64,000 bases of DNA from Paraphoma chrysanthemicola (GCA_020744225.1 JAGMWG010000009.1:1488001-1552000); one strand, 5' to 3'; counted from the stretch's first letter, positions 34,045 through 44,895 are shown. Translations and numbers: made by a program. The notes: generated by a model from the sequence alone, not told the origin.

Positions 34045-35397
34045 TCAGATCCACCCCTTTGGTCCACCCCATTGACCTTTCACATGGTACTTGTCGTACA
34101 CCCATGGGAAGAAGTCTTTCTTCAGGTGGTAAAATGCGCGTCGCGGTTGCACTTGGTCGATGCCAAACCACTCGCTGAAGGTCTCCTTTGGAACACCGCC
34201 ATACTTGAACTCGGCAAGCAATACTTCCTTCTCACCTGTCAACAGCGGGCACGATGTGTATCCATCGTACTCTAGCGATGGCTCTTTGCCTTCGAGGCTC
34301 AGCAAGAGGTTGTGGGTGAGGACCGGTGCTTGTGATGTGATTGCGGCCACGGTCTTGGATGTGGGCAGGCTGGATGCATCGCCGATTGACCAGACGTTCT
34401 TGAAAAGCGTGTGACGAAGGGTATGCTGATTTACGTCCACATAGCCGGCCTCGTTACCGAGACCGCTCTCCTTGATAAATGTGGGCGGCACGTTTCTGGG
34501 CGCAACATGCAGAAAGTCGAAGTCGCGCTTGATCTGTTCTTTTCCAGCAGGCCGATCAAACGTTGCGGTGTTCCCATCGATGGACACGAGATTATGCTCA
34601 AAAAGGCCTTCAACGCCCCTCTCCTCCCTTAGCTCATTGAGCTTGGCGCTGTACTTTGGAACGCCAAACATAGTGGGTAGACCAGTCGCGAAAGTGATCT
34701 TAATTGCGGACTCATCAGGAGAGTACTTGTATTGGCCCGCGCGCTTCCAGTGGTCCAAGGCGAGCCACATGATCTTCTGTGGTGCGCCCGCACACTTGAC
34801 AACGCCAGTGGGTTGTGTGAAGATAGCTGCACCTTTCTCGACGCGTTCAATGTTGCGGGAAACCTTGTCGCAGTAGTCATAGCTGTAGATTGAACCAACA
34901 AGGCTGTCCGGATTGGCCATGGCTTCCGACAAGCCCTTGACGCTGCCGTAGTCAACGGTGACGCCTGGTGCAACCACAAGCTGTTCGTAGTTGATCGTAT
35001 CGCCACTTCCGAGGGCCAGGGAGTTATCCTTGGGATTTATAGCCGCAACGTTCTTGTTGTAGAATTTGAGTCTTGGTTCGATCAGCTCATGTATTGGCCG
35101 TCTCAAATCATCCTTGTTCTTGAGTCCGCCACCCACGAGAGTCCATCCCGGCTGGTAGTGATGCCAAATCGCTGGATCGATGACGGCGATGTCATCCTTT
35201 TTGAAGTTGCCTTTGCGGAGCAGTTGATGGCTTAGTGCGATGCCGGCAGAACCGCTACCAATTACAACAACTTTGTGATTGTTAGAACCGCTGGCCACAG
35301 GTGCAACTGTTGCAAGATTTCTGACAGCAGTGAGACGATGTGTTGTGGTGGCTGATTGGCTGGCCAGCCTTGCGAAGTGCTTGCGAACCAGCTGCAT
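34045..35397 (-). CDS. Mitochondrial sulfide:quinone oxidoreductase
   Basis: Single exon, 450 residues. It starts at MQLVRKHFARLASQ, a basic, Ser/Thr-rich mitochondrial presequence; sequence further upstream in frame looks unrelated. The FAD-binding motif is VVVIGSGSAGIALSHQL, then HYQPGWTLVGGG. The two cysteines expected to form the catalytic trisulfide are in GVVKCAGAPQK and YDGYTSCPLLTGEKEV, as in human SQOR and fission yeast Hmt2. The protein sits on the inner mitochondrial membrane, oxidises H2S, passes electrons to ubiquinone and makes a persulfide. It is divergent from the persulfide dioxygenase gene, its direct pathway partner. Confidence 0.95.
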   Translation of the reverse strand: MQLVRKHFARLASQSATTTHRLTAVRNLATVAPVASGSNNHKVVVIGSGSAGIALSHQLLRKGNFKKDDIAVIDPAIWHHYQPGWTLVGGGLKNKDDLRRPIHELIEPRLKFYNKNVAAINPKDNSLALGSGDTINYEQLVVAPGVTVDYGSVKGLSEAMANPDSLVGSIYSYDYCDKVSRNIERVEKGAAIFTQPTGVVKCAGAPQKIMWLALDHWKRAGQYKYSPDESAIKITFATGLPTMFGVPKYSAKLNELREERGVEGLFEHNLVSIDGNTATFDRPAGKEQIKRDFDFLHVAPRNVPPTFIKESGLGNEAGYVDVNQHTLRHTLFKNVWSIGDASSLPTSKTVAAITSQAPVLTHNLLLSLEGKEPSLEYDGYTSCPLLTGEKEVLLAEFKYGGVPKETFSEWFGIDQVQPRRAFYHLKKDFFPWVYDKYHVKGQWGGPKGWI

Positions 35398-35813
35398 CGC
35401 AAATTTTGGTGGGGTCTCGTCAGACGAGCGAGAATTTGCAGCGAGTTTACAAAAGAAATGATCAGATTGGATGCAACTGAGCAATGTGCGCCTTTGAATG
35501 AGCGAGATCAGCAACCGCGTCACCACAATGGCAAAGTGTATGGTCCAGTACAAACAATAGCTGCCTCATTCCAATGGGGTGACAAGCTGTGCGAAACGCG
35601 CTAGCCAAGAAGCTCGTGCGTTCGGCGACCTTTCCGGCGGTGCAAGGGCATCGGCGTTCTGATTGCCAATTCACCGAACCCTGCGAACGTGGGCATATCC
35701 ATGCTTTATGGCCATTTGCGACATGAAGATGATACATAAGAAAGCCACGGAGCTGTTAATGGAGACCATAAAACAATTATTTCCACCCAAAATCGAAGAT
35801 CTCGACGAGCGAT
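35398..35813. promoter_or_regulatory. Shared divergent promoter of the sulfide oxidation pair
   Basis: 416 bp between the start codons of SQR and the persulfide dioxygenase. It contains CGG (35623-35625), eight bases, CCG (35634-35636), an inverted CGG pair of the kind bound by Zn2Cys6 factors; one such factor is encoded at 37255-39027. The link is inference. Confidence 0.55.
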
Positions 35814-37052
35814 ATGAAAAGTCTACGAGCTCAGGCCGCAACCAGACAGCCAATCAGCACACGAATGCGGTCAAGTCCAGTGAGGTTCTTTGGAGCACCA
35901 GCGCTTCAAGACACTAGAGCACGACAACAGAACCTAATGCAGGCTGCCCGCAGTCCTGTACGGCAGATGCCGTTCGCGAGAGAAACGAAAGAATTCGCGG
36001 CTGTAGGCACGAATTCATCAAGCGCCACAATTGCCGGATCATTCATCTCGACATCAGCAGCAGGGCAAAAAAACGCAAAAAATTATAGCGCAAAGGCTAC
36101 AACTACTGCAGAACCCATCATTCACAGCTTGTTCGAAGAGCACACAGGCACCTGGCAATACGTCGTGGCCGATCCTTCGACCAAAAAAGCCGTCATCATC
36201 GACTCTGTGCTTGATTATGACCCGAAGTCGCATGTAATCAGCACAGAAACCGCGGATGCATTGCTAGCAGCTATAGCAGAGAGCGGCTACCAAGTTGAAA
36301 AGATCCTAGAAACTCATGCACATGCAGACCATCTCACAGCGGCAGCATACCTCCAAAAACGCCTCGCCCAAAGACAGGGGGCGAAGCCGCCCATTTGCAT
36401 TGGCCGTAGGATCGAACAAGTACAGGAGCTATTTGCAAGGAAGTATGGTATTTCGGCGGACGAGTACGAGGATGTGTTTGACCATTTATTTGAAGATGAC
36501 GAGACTTTCAGCATTGGCGAGCTGACTGCGAAGGTCATCCATCTGCCAGGACATACGCCAGATCACGTAGGTTACCGAATTGGAGGTGAGCCCCGACTGT
36601 CCAGGCGACATGATATCGAACGCTGATGCCGTGTTACAGAAAACGTATTCTGTGGCGACTCGATCTTCCACGCCGACATTGGTTCTGCCCGCTGCGACTT
36701 CCCTGGAGGTAGCGCGAAGAGTCTTTACGGCTCCGGGAGAAAGCTGCTAGCGCTTCCAGACCACTTCAAGATCTGGACTGGTCATGATTATCCAGCCTGT
36801 CCTCAGCGCTGTGAAGCCGTGCCGTGGATGACCGTAAAAGACCATAAGGAAAAGAACAAGCACCTGTCGGAGAATGTCAAGGAAGACGACTTCCTTGCCC
36901 TGCGTGAGAAGCGCGATGCAACTTTGGCGGCGCCGAGGCTGCTGGATGCCTCCTTGCAGATCAACATTTGCGCGGGGCGATTGCCCAAGCCAACGGAGGG
37001 TGGCTATCGTTTGATTCGCTTGCCGTTTACGGTGAGAGGGATAAGCTGGTAG
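35814..37052 (+). CDS. Persulfide dioxygenase, ETHE1/BLH-type MBL-fold enzyme
   Basis: Exons 35814-36585 and 36640-37052 (54-nt GTGAGC...CAG intron) give 394 residues. The first 100 residues are a basic, Arg/Ser-rich mitochondrial leader and linker. The MBL fold starts at HSLFEEHTGTWQYVVAD. Metal ligands are visible: ETHAHADHL (HxHxDH), HLPGHTPDH, FCGDSIF and IWTGHDYP. The residues around ETHAHADHLTAAAYLQ and the C-terminal ETHE1-like end place it in the BLH/type II persulfide dioxygenase branch rather than in glyoxalase II. The enzyme uses Fe(II) and O2 to turn glutathione persulfide into sulfite in the matrix, right after SQR. Confidence 0.92.
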
Positions 37053-37254
37053 ACGTGTGGATGCGCCGGTGGGTGAAACAAATGAATGAATGATGAATAG
37101 GCTGTCAATCCATTCATAAACTCTCTGCATCGATGAGCGGATGCCATTACTTGCGCGACTTCTTGCTCTTTGAACAACAGTGTGGTGATACCAGGGAAGA
37201 TTATGAGGCAAACATTCTCGAATAAACGCTTACCATATCGCAACTATTTGAAAT

Positions 37255-39027
37255 TCACACACGAAATCCGGAATTGTCGAGACCAACTAGCCCGGTTAGG
37301 TCAGGGAAATCGAAAGTGTCGAGCCAATCGTTCTCTATCGATATAGGTGGACAGGTGTCGATGCCACTGTCCATTGGATCGTCTTGCTGCACGGAGTCTG
37401 ACGGCTCCAGTCTTGGACTTCGAAATACCGCGATAGAAGCTTTCTTCAAGGTGCGAAGTACAACTTCGGCAGACGACCAATGTCGGCTCATCGTCTTCAA
37501 GACTCCGAGCATCAGCTTGACGCGATCCGAATGCTGTTCCAGACAACTGCTTGAGCTTTTAGCGTGGATGGCGCTGATTGAGAGCTGGACGACAGCGGCT
37601 AGCGCAATTGGGTACACCAAGAAGGGACTATGTCTCTGGACGGGCGTACGAAGGGCCGCTAACATCGATATGGTCTTCGAGGCTTCCACAGCCTTGATGG
37701 AATGCACATGCTGCCGATTGCAAGGACAAAGTAGGCGGGTGTTATTGCCCCCGGGAACATCTCTGGTTAAAGGATCTGGACACACAAGGTCGCCTCTCGG
37801 AAAATGTAGCAGGATCGTGCTGTACTGAACGATGGTGTGGGCTTGAAACATGAGCTCATCTAATTCGCCAAAGGTGTTGACAATCTCAGCCTCACTCTTG
37901 GCACGAGGAAGATGATGTATGAACGCAGCAAGAGCGTTGTCGGCTGCTTGCACCAGGTCTCTGTGAACACCGTGTGCACCAGTAATTGTCAGCACTCGAC
38001 CGAGGAGCCGAACAGCTTCGATACGATAACAAAACGATGAGAAAACTTTCTCTTCTTCAGCAAAGACACTGCCATGGAAGTCGTCGAGCGTTGTGGGCAT
38101 GAAGCACATGCCGCCTTCGTAGATGAAGTCATCGCATGGTAAGAGCACATCAGCTTTCACCGTGTTGGTCTTGAACGTTGACTTTCGCTGCAATGCGGCA
38201 ATGCAGCCATCGGTTACATAAAGTTCGTACCACGTCCTCCGCATGCTCTCCTCCAGTATTGTCAAGCCATTGGCATACGATGCTGCGAAGTCGCGCTGGT
38301 GCATGCCAAGCTTCAAGGCACTGTTGACGGCAACCTCAAGCATTCGCTGGCCTTCGTTTGTTTCGTTCAGGGCAAACAAAGCGACCGTGAAAAGTATGCG
38401 CGCTTGAACCATTTCGGGCGTACTCTGGTCCCCATCTTGGAGCTCTCTGGCAGCGCGTTCTCGCAAAGCATCCCTAGAAGCGGCTGGTGCAAAGTGACCA
38501 CCAATCAGATGGACAACAGCCTTCAAATAGCGAGGATACTCTTGCTTCCAATACATGCTTCGAGGGAGCAGGATTGGGTGACTGCTGTGGAAGTTCAGGT
38601 AGTACAGATTGACAAGTTGCTCGTCGTCTACCCAAGCAAGCTGGGCCGTTCGCGAATTCGCCGTCGCTGCGGGCGCCATCGCGGGCGAGGCCGGAAGCCC
38701 ACACAATATATTGTCGCTAAGATTTTGGGTCGAACCATCGGTAGCGGCAGTGTCGCTCGAGCTCGTCGCACTGGCTGGATACCATTGCGAGGGTGCCGAA
38801 GGTTCGAGAGACACCTGATTGACGATTGGCGGCGCGCTGCCGTTCAGACGTGTCACACCCCGTCGGCGACCGCGTCCAGAACGCGTATATGTGCACGCAT
38901 AACCGCGATTTTTACAACGCGCGCAGACTGGTTGGACTCCGTCGCATTTGAGATGAGTGCGGCGACACTCCAAGCAAGCGAGTGGGGCAGGTCGGGCCTG
39001 TCCTTTCGGACTGTCCGGGGCAGGCAT
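37255..39027 (-). CDS. Zn2Cys6 transcription factor
   Basis: Single exon, 590 residues. The methionine of MPAPDSPKGQARPAPLACLE was used; the frame is open further upstream but has no ATG. The binuclear zinc cluster is CLECRRTHLKC then CARCKNRGYAC (residues about 17-44) and is followed by a basic RSGRGRRRG. The middle-homology/fungal-specific domain spans about residues 140-430 (NLYYLNFHSSHPILLPRSMY, SMRRTWYELYVTDGCIAALQ). It is convergent with the persulfide dioxygenase gene and could regulate the sulfide pair, which has a CGG-type inverted site in its promoter, but this is unproven. It is a nuclear DNA-binding protein. Confidence 0.9.
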   Translation of the reverse strand: MPAPDSPKGQARPAPLACLECRRTHLKCDGVQPVCARCKNRGYACTYTRSGRGRRRGVTRLNGSAPPIVNQVSLEPSAPSQWYPASATSSSDTAATDGSTQNLSDNILCGLPASPAMAPAATANSRTAQLAWVDDEQLVNLYYLNFHSSHPILLPRSMYWKQEYPRYLKAVVHLIGGHFAPAASRDALRERAARELQDGDQSTPEMVQARILFTVALFALNETNEGQRMLEVAVNSALKLGMHQRDFAASYANGLTILEESMRRTWYELYVTDGCIAALQRKSTFKTNTVKADVLLPCDDFIYEGGMCFMPTTLDDFHGSVFAEEEKVFSSFCYRIEAVRLLGRVLTITGAHGVHRDLVQAADNALAAFIHHLPRAKSEAEIVNTFGELDELMFQAHTIVQYSTILLHFPRGDLVCPDPLTRDVPGGNNTRLLCPCNRQHVHSIKAVEASKTISMLAALRTPVQRHSPFLVYPIALAAVVQLSISAIHAKSSSSCLEQHSDRVKLMLGVLKTMSRHWSSAEVVLRTLKKASIAVFRSPRLEPSDSVQQDDPMDSGIDTCPPISIENDWLDTFDFPDLTGLVGLDNSGFRV

Positions 39028-39704
39028 GAAATGATGCTGTGGTGTGTGCTGAGTGATATCGTGAGAGTAATACACGACGCAGACCCCGAAAAGTCGGGGA
39101 AGGAGGTTATTTTACACCATGGTCGTCGAGGTGAACGAGTCGCCGAGGCAGAGGAGAAACACCGCCTTCGGGGACTTGAAGTCGCCGAAACGCCAAGCAT
39201 CCCACCACCTCATGCTCGATCAGCAACACGACGCGCACGGTTGTATTTGTACACTGCTTAAAGACGGTCTCGTTAATACTAGATACTAGCATCTATTGTA
39301 GCGATCTCACCAGTCACACGTAACCGCTGCATAAAAGTTCTCGGCAAAAACAACAGGCGGGCACTCAATCTCCTCTGACGGCCCGGCGTCTTTACAACCC
39401 ACGCTGTCCTTATTCGGGCACTTGAGCGACCCAGGCCCGTTCCCATTGCTACTATAAACGCAGTCATCCGCAGGTCCACGTGTCGCAGTGTACCTGCCAT
39501 TCGGCCACGGCGGCTCGCTCAGGGTTCCATCGGGAGCTTCGCGGCATTCGCTGTTGTCGTCTGAACAGACCACAGCGTTCTCGGTATCGCACACTGACCA
39601 GTCCGTTGTTTTCAAGGAAATACTGAAGAACTGCCATTCGTAGTAATCGTTGATCTCGTCGATGTAGTGCACGTAGAAGACCCAGAAGCGCTGAGTAGCT
39701 GGTG

Positions 39705-39780
39705 CGGGTGCTGGTGTCGGCGTTGGAGTTGGAGTTGGAGTGGGACGTGGTGTCGGAGTTGGAGTGGGGCGTGGTGTTGT
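39705..39780. repeat. Pro-Thr coding repeat
   Basis: Imperfect GGAGTTGGAGTTGG-type repeats on the plus strand encode the PTPTPTP linker of the truncated gene on the minus strand. Such tracts change length easily. Confidence 0.7.
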
Positions 39781-39947
39781 AGTGGACGATGATGGTGGGC
39801 CAGTCTCACCCGGGTTGTTTGCCTGGTCATCATCATTTGTCCCGGGGTATTCACCATAGTGAATATCGATCTGAGCATTAGGGCCAAGCTCGGTGGGATT
39901 GACAGCAGGGCGACTATCGAGTGGCCCAAAGGGGCAAGTCATGGAGG

Positions 39948-39990
39948 GATCGTCATCGTCATCATCATCATCATCGTCGTCGTCATTTTC
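39948..39990. repeat. Trinucleotide (CAT/CGT) tract encoding poly-Asp
   Basis: Repeated TCATCG/TCATCA units code for twelve consecutive aspartates in the minus-strand fragment. Confidence 0.7.
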
Positions 39991-40579
39991 CTTGTCAGGA
40001 TCTGCTGGATCTTGGAAATCAGACCCTCTGGGACAGTTGACAAGAGGAATGCAAGGTGTGCCTCCACCGCCGCACGCAATTTGGCATCGAATGCCGCAAC
40101 CTCCGGAGCAAATTGGGGCTGGAGGTCCGATATCGACTGTGATGTGTGGGAATGGACCGCCGTAGCGGCGATCATCGTCTTCGTTTTGAGGTTTCTTCGT
40201 TGGGTACGGTGAGGGGGTGAGGGTTCGTGTTACTTCTGGGTTCTTGTTGTTGGTCACAGTCGTCTTCGGTGGATATATCTTCGGTATTGGGCTGAAGGTG
40301 AATCCTGTTCCCCCGGTAAAGGTTTGCTCGTAGAATGAAATGGTCTGGGTGGTAATTGGTGGGAGTGTGATAGTCGTCGTCTGAAATGAACGAGTGGTCT
40401 GTCCGTTGCTCGTCCAGACAATCTCAAGATCTGTGGTGTACGGTGGGAAGGTGATGGTGGTTGGCGTTGGTAGAACTTTCGGTGGGAGAATAAAGGCGCA
40501 AGGGGCTGTGCAGGTGACGTGTGGGCTTGGGCTTTTCCAAATGCCCGGATCGATGTAGACGTCTCCGCTGCCGCAGCTG

Positions 40580-42371
40580 GCGAGGAGCGCGGTGCTACCG
40601 GTAGGGGACTATGCATCGCCCGTGTGGTACCCGATCGCGACGCATGAGATGAAGCAGCTCCTCATGCAGGCGCAGAGGATCACGGCGCAAGCGGTCATTA
40701 GGGCATTCCGCACGGTAGCGGGCGCGATTGCAGAGGTGGAAGCGGGTCTGGTCCCCATGGAGCAGAGACTGCGCAATCAGACGATCGCGTTCTGGGTGTC
40801 ACTCCACAAGCTCGGCCAGTCGCATCCCCACTGGATGCTCAAGCGACAGCGGCTCTGCACGAAGCACCGGTCGCCGCTGATGCGGACGGCAGAGATGTGC
40901 GAGGAGGTCCGCATGGATGATGTGATGGAGGTCAAGCCGTATGCGTGCCCGCCGTGGGTAGGCAGGCCCGAGGTGGTAATTTGCGAGGACGAAGAACAGG
41001 CGCGAGACATCATCGACGACTACAGGCCAGGACAAGTGGACGTGTTCGTAGACGCATCGGTGCGGAACGGACGAGCGGGGATTGGGATATATGCGACGCC
41101 GTCTGGTGCATCCATCTCAAGGACGGTGGCCAGCTCGGACCAGGCGGACGCGCATCTCACGGAGCTATTGGCGATCAGCGAGGCGGCCAACTGGCCGTGG
41201 AACCCACGGTGCACTGCGAGGGACCAAGCAGGGTCTCCGGTGCCGGCGTCCCGCATACGAATCTTCTCGGATGCGCAGTCGGCGCTGCTGTCGGTGCAGA
41301 GCTGGAGGGCAAGTGCGTGCCAGGAAGTGGTGGGCGAGATCATCAAGAAGCTCCGCATGAGCAACACCACGCTGTACTGGGTGCCCAGCCACCGAGGGAT
41401 CGAAGGTAACGAAAAGGCCAACCGGCTTGCCAAAAATGCAACGAGAAGCGAGAGCGAGGAAGCGCAGCAACGAGAAGATCGTCCGTGGTATTTGATAAAG
41501 CAAGCGCTGAAGAAGGCGAACATCACAACAGAACCGCTTCTGGCCGGACGAGCTGATGTAGGCAAGTTCACGAGGAAGATTGACGCGGCGCTCCACCTTG
41601 GCAAGGCGGCAGCCCTGTACCAGCAACTGAACAGCGGCGAGGCTGCGATCCTTGCGCAGCTTCGGACGGGCATGACGAGCCTCAACATCTATCTTTACAA
41701 GATCAAGGCAGCAGAGACAGCAGAGTGCGAGTGCGGGCTGATTGAATCCATCCCGCACTTTCTCTTCTGTTGCAGGAAGTGGGCAGAGCAGAGACGGAGG
41801 CTACAGCTGCAGCATGGAGAGCGATTCGGGGACCTTTCGTACGCGCTTGGAGGTTTCTCAAGCCAGAAGGAAGGGGGCGAGAGCATCGACGGACCAATAC
41901 AGCGATGGAAGCCAGACATTGAGGTGGTGCGAGCCACGATCCAGTTCGCGATGGAGACAAGACGTCTACAGACCGTCAACCAAGACACAGCAAGCATTGA
42001 AGAAGACAACAACGAGCGACAACGGCTACGAATTCCTACGCCCACGCTTTAACTATCTAGAACTAAGTTGGCAGCGAGCCACTACCTACCAGCCTCCGCC
42101 AGCGCGCTGCCGATTAAGAGGCGCACGACGCCGGAATTGCCCTGCGGATGGGGGATCTAGAAAACAACCTGGCTCACTATCAATTTCCAACTACATACAG
42201 CATTCGGTAGCGTATCACTTTTCCTTTCTTTCCTATGTTGAGCATGGCGTTAGATATGCGATCCTCAGGTCTCACGGTTGGCTTCTGAACTGGAGCAGGT
42301 GCTTGATAACAGAATGTACATAGCTGGCGCATCGTAACGGCCCATACCCACAGGGTGCATGGCCTTAATAG

Positions 42372-42372
<1 letters not shown>
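40580..42372 (+). mobile_element. 5'-truncated non-LTR retrotransposon (Tad/I-like LINE)
   Basis: Contains only the 3' part of ORF2 (RNase H region) and about 300 bases of 3' sequence up to a (CA)24 tract. The left edge lies inside the GH18-like gene. The 5' truncation is typical of LINE insertion by target-primed reverse transcription. No target-site duplication could be seen, because the DNA beyond the CA tract does not continue the GH18 gene. Confidence 0.75.
40592..42052 (+). pseudogene. LINE ORF2 C-terminal fragment with RNase H domain
   Basis: About 486 codons, open to a TAA, with no start of its own. It begins within the thumb region (LPVGDYASPVWYP). The RNase H domain is at about residues 145-275, with its four acidic positions visible: VDVFVDASVRNGRAG, HLTELLAISEA, IRIFSDAQSAL and a final region VPSHRGIEGNEKAN. 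A C-terminal CECG...HFLFCC motif is the zinc-finger-like tail common in fungal LINEs. Endonuclease and reverse transcriptase parts are missing, so it cannot move on its own. The reading frame itself shows no internal break. Confidence 0.85.
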
Positions 42373-42422
<50 letters not shown>

Positions 42423-42668
42423 TTGTCCGCCCTGTCGATACCAAATCGACGCGGAGGGGACGCGTGACAGCCTGCAAAGGCCGCTGCAGCTAACTGGCAG
42501 ATGTGTTCTGATGCTGTTGTCTTCCGGCTTCCAAAAATTGAGTTCTCGATGTTTTCGTGTTTTTCGCAGGGAGGCTGGTCAGAAGCGAGGGTGTGTTTCA
42601 GCGCGGATTACATAAGCTGACCCTTTTTGCCCAGGCAGTGACGCTCCGATCCGGTGCACCTCCACAGA
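42053..42668. other. LINE 3' region, CA microsatellite and promoter of regulator gene
   Basis: Non-coding. The first 300 bases are probably LINE 3' untranslated sequence. After the CA tract comes unique DNA leading to the Zn2Cys6 gene at 42669. Confidence 0.5.
42373..42420. repeat. (AC)24 microsatellite
   Basis: Twenty-four uninterrupted AC dinucleotides. It may mark the 3' tail of the LINE insertion or be an independent microsatellite. Confidence 0.97.
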
Positions 42669-44057
42669 ATGCCAACGCAAGCCAAAAACGAACGCACACG
42701 CGCAGGCTGCTGGACATGCCGAGCGCGCCGAAAAAAATGTGACGAGACGCGACCGCATTGCAATAACTGTTCCTACCTTGGTCTACAATGCGAAGGCTAT
42801 GGAGTTCGCTTGAAATGGCTTCCTCATCCAAAGCCATCCGTTGCTCGCTCATCTCCTGAAAATTTGCCTATCATACCCCGGAACGAAGCTCTCCTTTACC
42901 ATGTAGGACAAGAGGTGTACAACTCCCTTACAAATAAGCAGAGAGAGATCTTGCAAGACTGTAGGTATCACGCACCAAACTCGCTCAGACTAAGGCTGAC
43001 ATCCAGCGGTCATTGATTGGGGCGCTGCCGGGCTTCTCTCCAGTATCAGGACACGTCCCGAAAAATACTTCCAGGTGTTCGCTGGGTCAAAATCACTCCT
43101 AGCGAGCTGCCTTGCGTACCAAGTTACGCTTGACCCAAAGCATGCACCGCTCGTGGAACAGTACTACGTTCGAAGCATAGAGCAGTTTAGACGCGAACTT
43201 TCAAATTCGACATGTATAGAAAAAGAAGCCACAGTATACGCCGGGTTGCTACTGTGCTCAATCAGCGTAGGCCCTAACACGCTCGTTTTTGAGTTAGCTG
43301 GACTGATGAATCATAGATGATGCGAGGTCTGCCGTGGATGATTCATCTCAATGGGATATCGTCAATTCTAAACGAGAGAGGCGTCTTCACGCTACTAGAT
43401 GGTGATACTAAAGATTTTGTCTTCTTCATCGGCGTACTGGACTTGCCTACCCACACGCTCGGCCGCAGAACCGATTACCTTCATGTATGGTACAAGCATT
43501 ACCGGCTCCAAAGCGGCGTTGAAGATTGTCTTGGGTTGCCGTGTACTCTGGTAGATTTGCTGTGCTCGATTATGGAGCCCGGGATTGAGCAGCGCCTGCT
43601 CCTGTGGCAGGGTGAACCTGGGACGCCAGAGCAGTGTAAAGTGTGGGACTTAACTCGGTACGCGGGGATCATCATGGCAGAAAACTATCGTTTGGATCAT
43701 GAGATGACTGCGAACCATTGCAGGAACGAATCGAAGCGCTCTCTGGTTGCGTTGGCAGTGAGCCACATTATCACGACGATACACCAGCTCAGGGCAGAGA
43801 TCAAGAACGAGGATTCTGATACCAAGTCGGGATTACTCTTCCCCTTAGTCGCCGCCAGATCTCAGCCGTTGGACCTAACTGTCGCTGACAGATCGCTCAT
43901 CATTGAATGTATCGGATATCTCGCGGACGGCTTACTGGACCATTACTCGTATTTTAGAGGAGTCGTTGCCGCCTTGCATGAATTCTGGGCAAACGGACAT
44001 GGCAGATCGCTCCAGCAGGTTGCCCGAGATTTGGATCTGGAACTGGCTTTGTTCTAG
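42669..44057 (+). CDS. Zn2Cys6 transcription factor
   Basis: Three exons, 42669-42960, 43007-43266 and 43317-44057, give 430 residues. Introns are GTAGGT...CCAG (46 nt) and GTAGGC...ATAG (50 nt), and splicing removes the stops seen in the raw DNA. The zinc cluster is CWTCRARRKKC then CNNCSYLGLQC (residues about 12-39). The rest matches the fungal-specific regulator domain (PEKYFQVFAGSKSLLASC, MMRGLPWMIHLNGISSILN, FFIGVLDLPTHTLGR). It sits between the LINE fragment and the hAT block, and all three exons remain open, so it may still be functional. Target genes cannot be inferred. Confidence 0.85.
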
Positions 44058-44776
44058 GCGATCTTTACTGACCGTTATGGGAAATTCGGATTGACCCTGT
44101 CCGGTTTCCGTTGTCCTGTGCGTTTTGAACGACAGGGGACAATCTGGTTTGATCCCCCCAACTCAGATAGGGTCGAAATTAGTTATTTATATTCGAAGCC
44201 GCCGTATCGCATGAATCGACCGCGTCGAATCGATTGGCATGCTCCATTTTCCGATACAGGTGTTGTTTGGTGCACAATAGGGTTCGATATCGTCGATGGT
44301 GCGGTTTGGGGAGGCTGGACTGTGCAGCGTGTCCAAACTTGGGGGGTGTAAGAGTTATTCTAGAATGATTGGTTGATTCTTACGCTACAGGGTGCCCAGA
44401 AGGCCCGTGGGCTGACTATCCCATCTGACCTAATTGCTTAGACCTCGGTACACCCACGCTTCAATCCAAGCCAAAGCAGCTTCGTCCCTCTCAACTCTGA
44501 CCTTTCTACTCCTTGTAGTTATACCGTCCAGAACCTGCCTTACTCTTGTCCCCACGGTCCTTCGTGTCCGAGAGCCGTTTCCCGGCCGTCGACCTTCTCA
44601 TTACCGGCTGGCCAACTTGGCGTCGGCGAGGAAATCACCTGTGGTGGCCTGGAGGGTCCTACAGTATCGCGTTCACCCTAGGCGTCCAGTGGCTATAACA
44701 AACTCGACAGTCCTATTGAGCACATTGAGGTTAGGTTTCCAAGACTCCGTTTTTCCATCCAGTGGTTCGCCCGAGG
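44058..44776. other. Intergenic region up to the hAT block, no gene recognised
   Basis: Frames up to 120 codons occur but show no domain. It ends at the left terminal repeat of the outer hAT element. Confidence 0.5.
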
Positions 44777-44794
44777 CAGTGTTGCTAATAATAT
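44777..44794 (+). repeat. Left terminal inverted repeat of outer hAT
   Basis: Eighteen bases identical to the reverse complement of 50281-50298. It starts CAGTGTTG as hAT ends often do. Confidence 0.85.
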
Positions 44795-44874
44795 AAACAA
44801 TACATATATTGGCAATATGGCACCGTAACAATATTCTTGTATTGTGGGCAGGTAAGTATTGTATTACCCAATAT

Positions 44875-44895
44875 CAGGCTTGCTAATCAATCAAT
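44875..44895 (+). repeat. Left terminal inverted repeat of inner hAT
   Basis: Twenty-one bases matching the reverse complement of 47620-47640 without mismatch. Confidence 0.9.

Larger units (their letters stand above)
39307..40580 (-). pseudogene. Truncated C-terminal part of a secreted GH18-chitinase-like protein
   Basis: An open frame of about 420 codons on the minus strand ends at a TGA at 39307 but has no start. It loses its 5' part near 40580-40595, where the LINE sequence begins. The visible part has a Cys-rich head (CGSGDVYIDPGIWK, HVTCTAPCAF), repeated Thr/Pro blocks (TTTITLPPITTQ), a GGCGIRC / ACGGGG cysteine knot, a run of 12 aspartates, a PTPTP linker and a Cys-rich tail (FWVFYVHYIDEINDYYEW). 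I associate this layout with the tail of fungal subgroup C GH18 chitinases, with modest certainty. The catalytic domain is absent from the window, so the fragment is unlikely to be functional. Confidence 0.65.

Noticed and set aside
38299..39261. 320-codon plus-strand frame
   Set aside because: Antisense of the Zn2Cys6 gene at 37255-39027, which carries the recognisable zinc cluster.
44091..44351. 86-codon frame after the second Zn2Cys6 gene
   Set aside because: No start context, domain or conservation cue; left as intergenic.
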